Assembly (NCBI GenBank): GCA_001931905.2
Contig: MSJI02000255.1
Span: forward strand, 1 to 20,440
Reading direction: 5' to 3'
DNA: 20,440 nucleotides
Source: Cladosporium sp. IMV 00045
Lineage: Eukaryota; Ascomycota; Dothideomycetes; Cladosporiales; Cladosporiaceae
Shown: piece by piece, positions 19,113-20,440 of the stretch
Numbering within the stretch: the stretch's first letter is position 1
Layout: each line of letters opens with the position of its first letter
The notes under the pieces: generated by a model
Databases searched by the model: none
What the model was told of the DNA's origin: nothing
Seen by the model: only the letters and a program-made list of their open reading frames with translations
Program-made: the position numbers and the translations under genes

Positions 19113-19121
19113 ATCTGATAA
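19113..19121 (+). promoter_or_regulatory. SreA-type extended GATA site (ATCTGATAA)
   Basis: Exact ATCWGATAA match, 462 bp upstream of the SidA-fold start codon. It could act with the nearer site at 18743. Confidence 0.55.
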
Positions 19122-19972
19122 AAATCTACCCATGTCACAGTAGCTGCGGCTAGAAAACGCAAGGTATCCGCCGGGCGCCACTTGGTCGTCAAACTCGAGG
19201 TTGGAACGAAGACACGGTTAGCTTGATTTTTAGTGGCAGAAAGCGAGCAGAAAGTGTTGAGTACACAGGTTCAAAATAGGTATGAAAGATTGATTGATTG
19301 GCTATCTACTGCAGGCCCCTGAAGGCCTCCTTATAAATCAATGTGGTGCTGGGTATACCCGCCTTGGCAATGTGTACTGACCAAGTCTCAGAACCACAAC
19401 AGAAAGTCCGCGCTGATTGTGGGTCCATTGGGTTGTGGCCGGAGAGTCCCAGATCAAGCCCTCGCGCTCGAGCTTATTTCCTGAGCACGTTCTCTGTCTG
19501 CAGAATGCTGCAATCGGATGTGAGTTCGTCCAGAAAGGACTGTTGGCGTTTCTAAATACGAGGATGGTGAATCCATGACCTAGCCGAGCAATGCCTGGTT
19601 GAACGGATCTCGGCTTTTGAAGTCTGGTCGCGTGCGTGAAGATTCGTACCGTCTCATCAAGAGGGGACGTAACACTCCTACGCAACAAAAGAAACCTGTA
19701 CATGGAACCTATATCTGGTTGATTGGAACACTTCATTGTCTTCGCCTCAAGATCGAGTGAACCGCAGCTGAATAAAGGGTATAAACCCGTGATCACACCA
19801 GAACGCTGTGGACTGTGGTGCTTGATGAAACCTGTCGGCTCTTCACTGCGGGTCTGTCACACCGTAGAGATATCAAGAAAAGAGGCCGATAATGAACCAG
19901 AACTGTGAGGATTTCATAAGCTCTCATTGATGTCGAGCAGTTACTAAGGTATCATGACTGTGATCCGTTGGC

Positions 19973-20440
19973 CTATTGCGAAGCAGGTGTTAACGCTTTC
20001 TCCAGCCCGTTCAGATAGCTCAACACCTTCTCAACCAGGTATCGCCTTGGTTCCGCTTGATCATCATTACTCAAAGCGTGAGAAGCACCTGGCACAGGGC
20101 CACTGTTTTCTGCGTCCCAGATCTGCAACTCCCCGTTGCGATCGACTGCTTTCCTCCACCTCGCCAAGAGGGCATCTTTATCAACCCAGTCCGGGACCGC
20201 CTGATCGGAACCAGATGGCAAGACTAGAAGTTTGTACTTCAGCAGGCCTTGCTGGTGGATCATGCCAAACGTTTGCTGCAGGTGCTCGTCGCTAATGTCG
20301 GAGCTGAAAAGATCGTCTTCTTGGGGATTGTGGGGAGTGTCGGGGCTGATAAGGCTCAAGAACCTGCGACAGCTGACAGGGTGACCGGCTGGGTATGCAA
20401 GTTGTGTAGTGAGGTGCAACGGCAATAGTGTGTCGTATGG
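19973..20440 (-). CDS. sidJ: SidJ-like siderophore ester hydrolase (DUF1749), C-terminal part only
   Basis: The frame is open from the right window edge to the TAG at 19973-19975, giving 155 residues of the C-terminal part; the start and N-terminal part lie beyond 20440. The visible part begins PYDTLLPL and continues through YPAGHPVSCRRFLSLISP. It contains LPSGSDQAVP, where the Asp is a likely triad acid, and GASHALSN, where the His is the likely catalytic His of an alpha/beta hydrolase. This fits the DUF1749 family, which includes A. fumigatus SidJ. SidJ cleaves fusarinine-type ester bonds inside the cell, helping release iron from imported siderophores. In A. fumigatus sidJ is next to sidF, so finding it in this cluster fits. 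The nucleophile Ser region is not in the window. No intron is seen in the visible part. Confidence 0.82.
   Translation of the reverse strand, partial: PYDTLLPLHLTTQLAYPAGHPVSCRRFLSLISPDTPHNPQEDDLFSSDISDEHLQQTFGMIHQQGLLKYKLLVLPSGSDQAVPDWVDKDALLARWRKAVDRNGELQIWDAENSGPVPGASHALSNDDQAEPRRYLVEKVLSYLNGLEKALTPASQ

Larger units (their letters stand above)
18651..19972. other. Long intergenic region upstream of the SidA-fold gene
   Basis: This 1322-bp stretch separates two minus-strand genes. It holds two exact SreA-type sites (18743-18751 and 19113-19121), a 9-bp inverted repeat (19043-19085), a CCAAT box in reverse (ATTGG at 19297-19301) and TATAAA-type sequences near 19332 and 19781. Open frames here (for example 18770-19153 plus and 19338-19796 minus) have no recognisable domain. 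It is long for a promoter in this window, so an unrecognised short gene or noncoding RNA is possible. Confidence 0.5.

Noticed and set aside
19338..19796. Minus-strand 152-residue open frame in the long spacer
   Set aside because: Its composition looks random, with no recognised motif; kept only as a possibility to check by RNA-seq.

Overview
The window looks like genomic DNA of a filamentous ascomycete (Pezizomycotina, quite possibly a Dothideomycete; species not determinable by eye). The evidence is short GT-AG introns (mostly 49-57 bp), fungal-type housekeeping proteins, and fungal hydroxamate-siderophore genes with peroxisomal targeting signals. No bacterial, viral, tRNA, rRNA, transposon or CRISPR signal was recognised.

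Left part (1-6.9 kb), housekeeping. A tiny three-exon gene on the minus strand (435-1071) encodes a 74-residue YSY6/RAMP4-type tail-anchored ER protein whose first coding exon is only the ATG. A divergent plus-strand gene (1631-3760) encodes a NAA25/Mdm20-type auxiliary subunit of the NatB N-terminal acetyltransferase. It converges on a minus-strand gene (3950-6511) for an 853-residue protein with two families of degenerate tandem repeats and three Myb/SANT-like segments near the C terminus.

Right part (6.9-20.4 kb), a siderophore (fusarinine/coprogen-type) gene cluster. In order: sidF-like acyltransferase (minus, 6895-8274), sidH-like enoyl-CoA hydratase (plus, 8665-9537), a full-length ABCB-type ABC transporter (plus, 10231-14239), sidI-like acyl-CoA ligase (plus, 15120-16888), a strongly diverged SidA-fold (ornithine/lysine N-hydroxylase family) protein (minus, 17173-18650), and the C-terminal part of a SidJ/DUF1749 alpha/beta hydrolase (minus, 19973 to the window edge). 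SidI, SidH and SidF would respectively activate mevalonate, dehydrate mevalonyl-CoA, and transfer anhydromevalonyl to N5-hydroxyornithine. All three end in a PTS1 tripeptide (AKL, SKL, AKL), so this branch is predicted to be peroxisomal. The transporter may export siderophore or its breakdown products, and SidJ-type hydrolases open siderophore esters to release iron. The NRPS (SidD/NPS6 type) that assembles the product is not in the window.

Five exact copies of the extended GATA motif ATCWGATAA, the known target of the SreA-type iron repressor, lie in cluster intergenic DNA; I found none elsewhere in the window. The most unusual gene is the SidA-fold protein. It keeps the length, reading frame and many structural positions of the family, but most cofactor- and substrate-contact motifs are replaced. 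It looks like a pseudoenzyme or a neofunctionalised enzyme under iron control inside the cluster.
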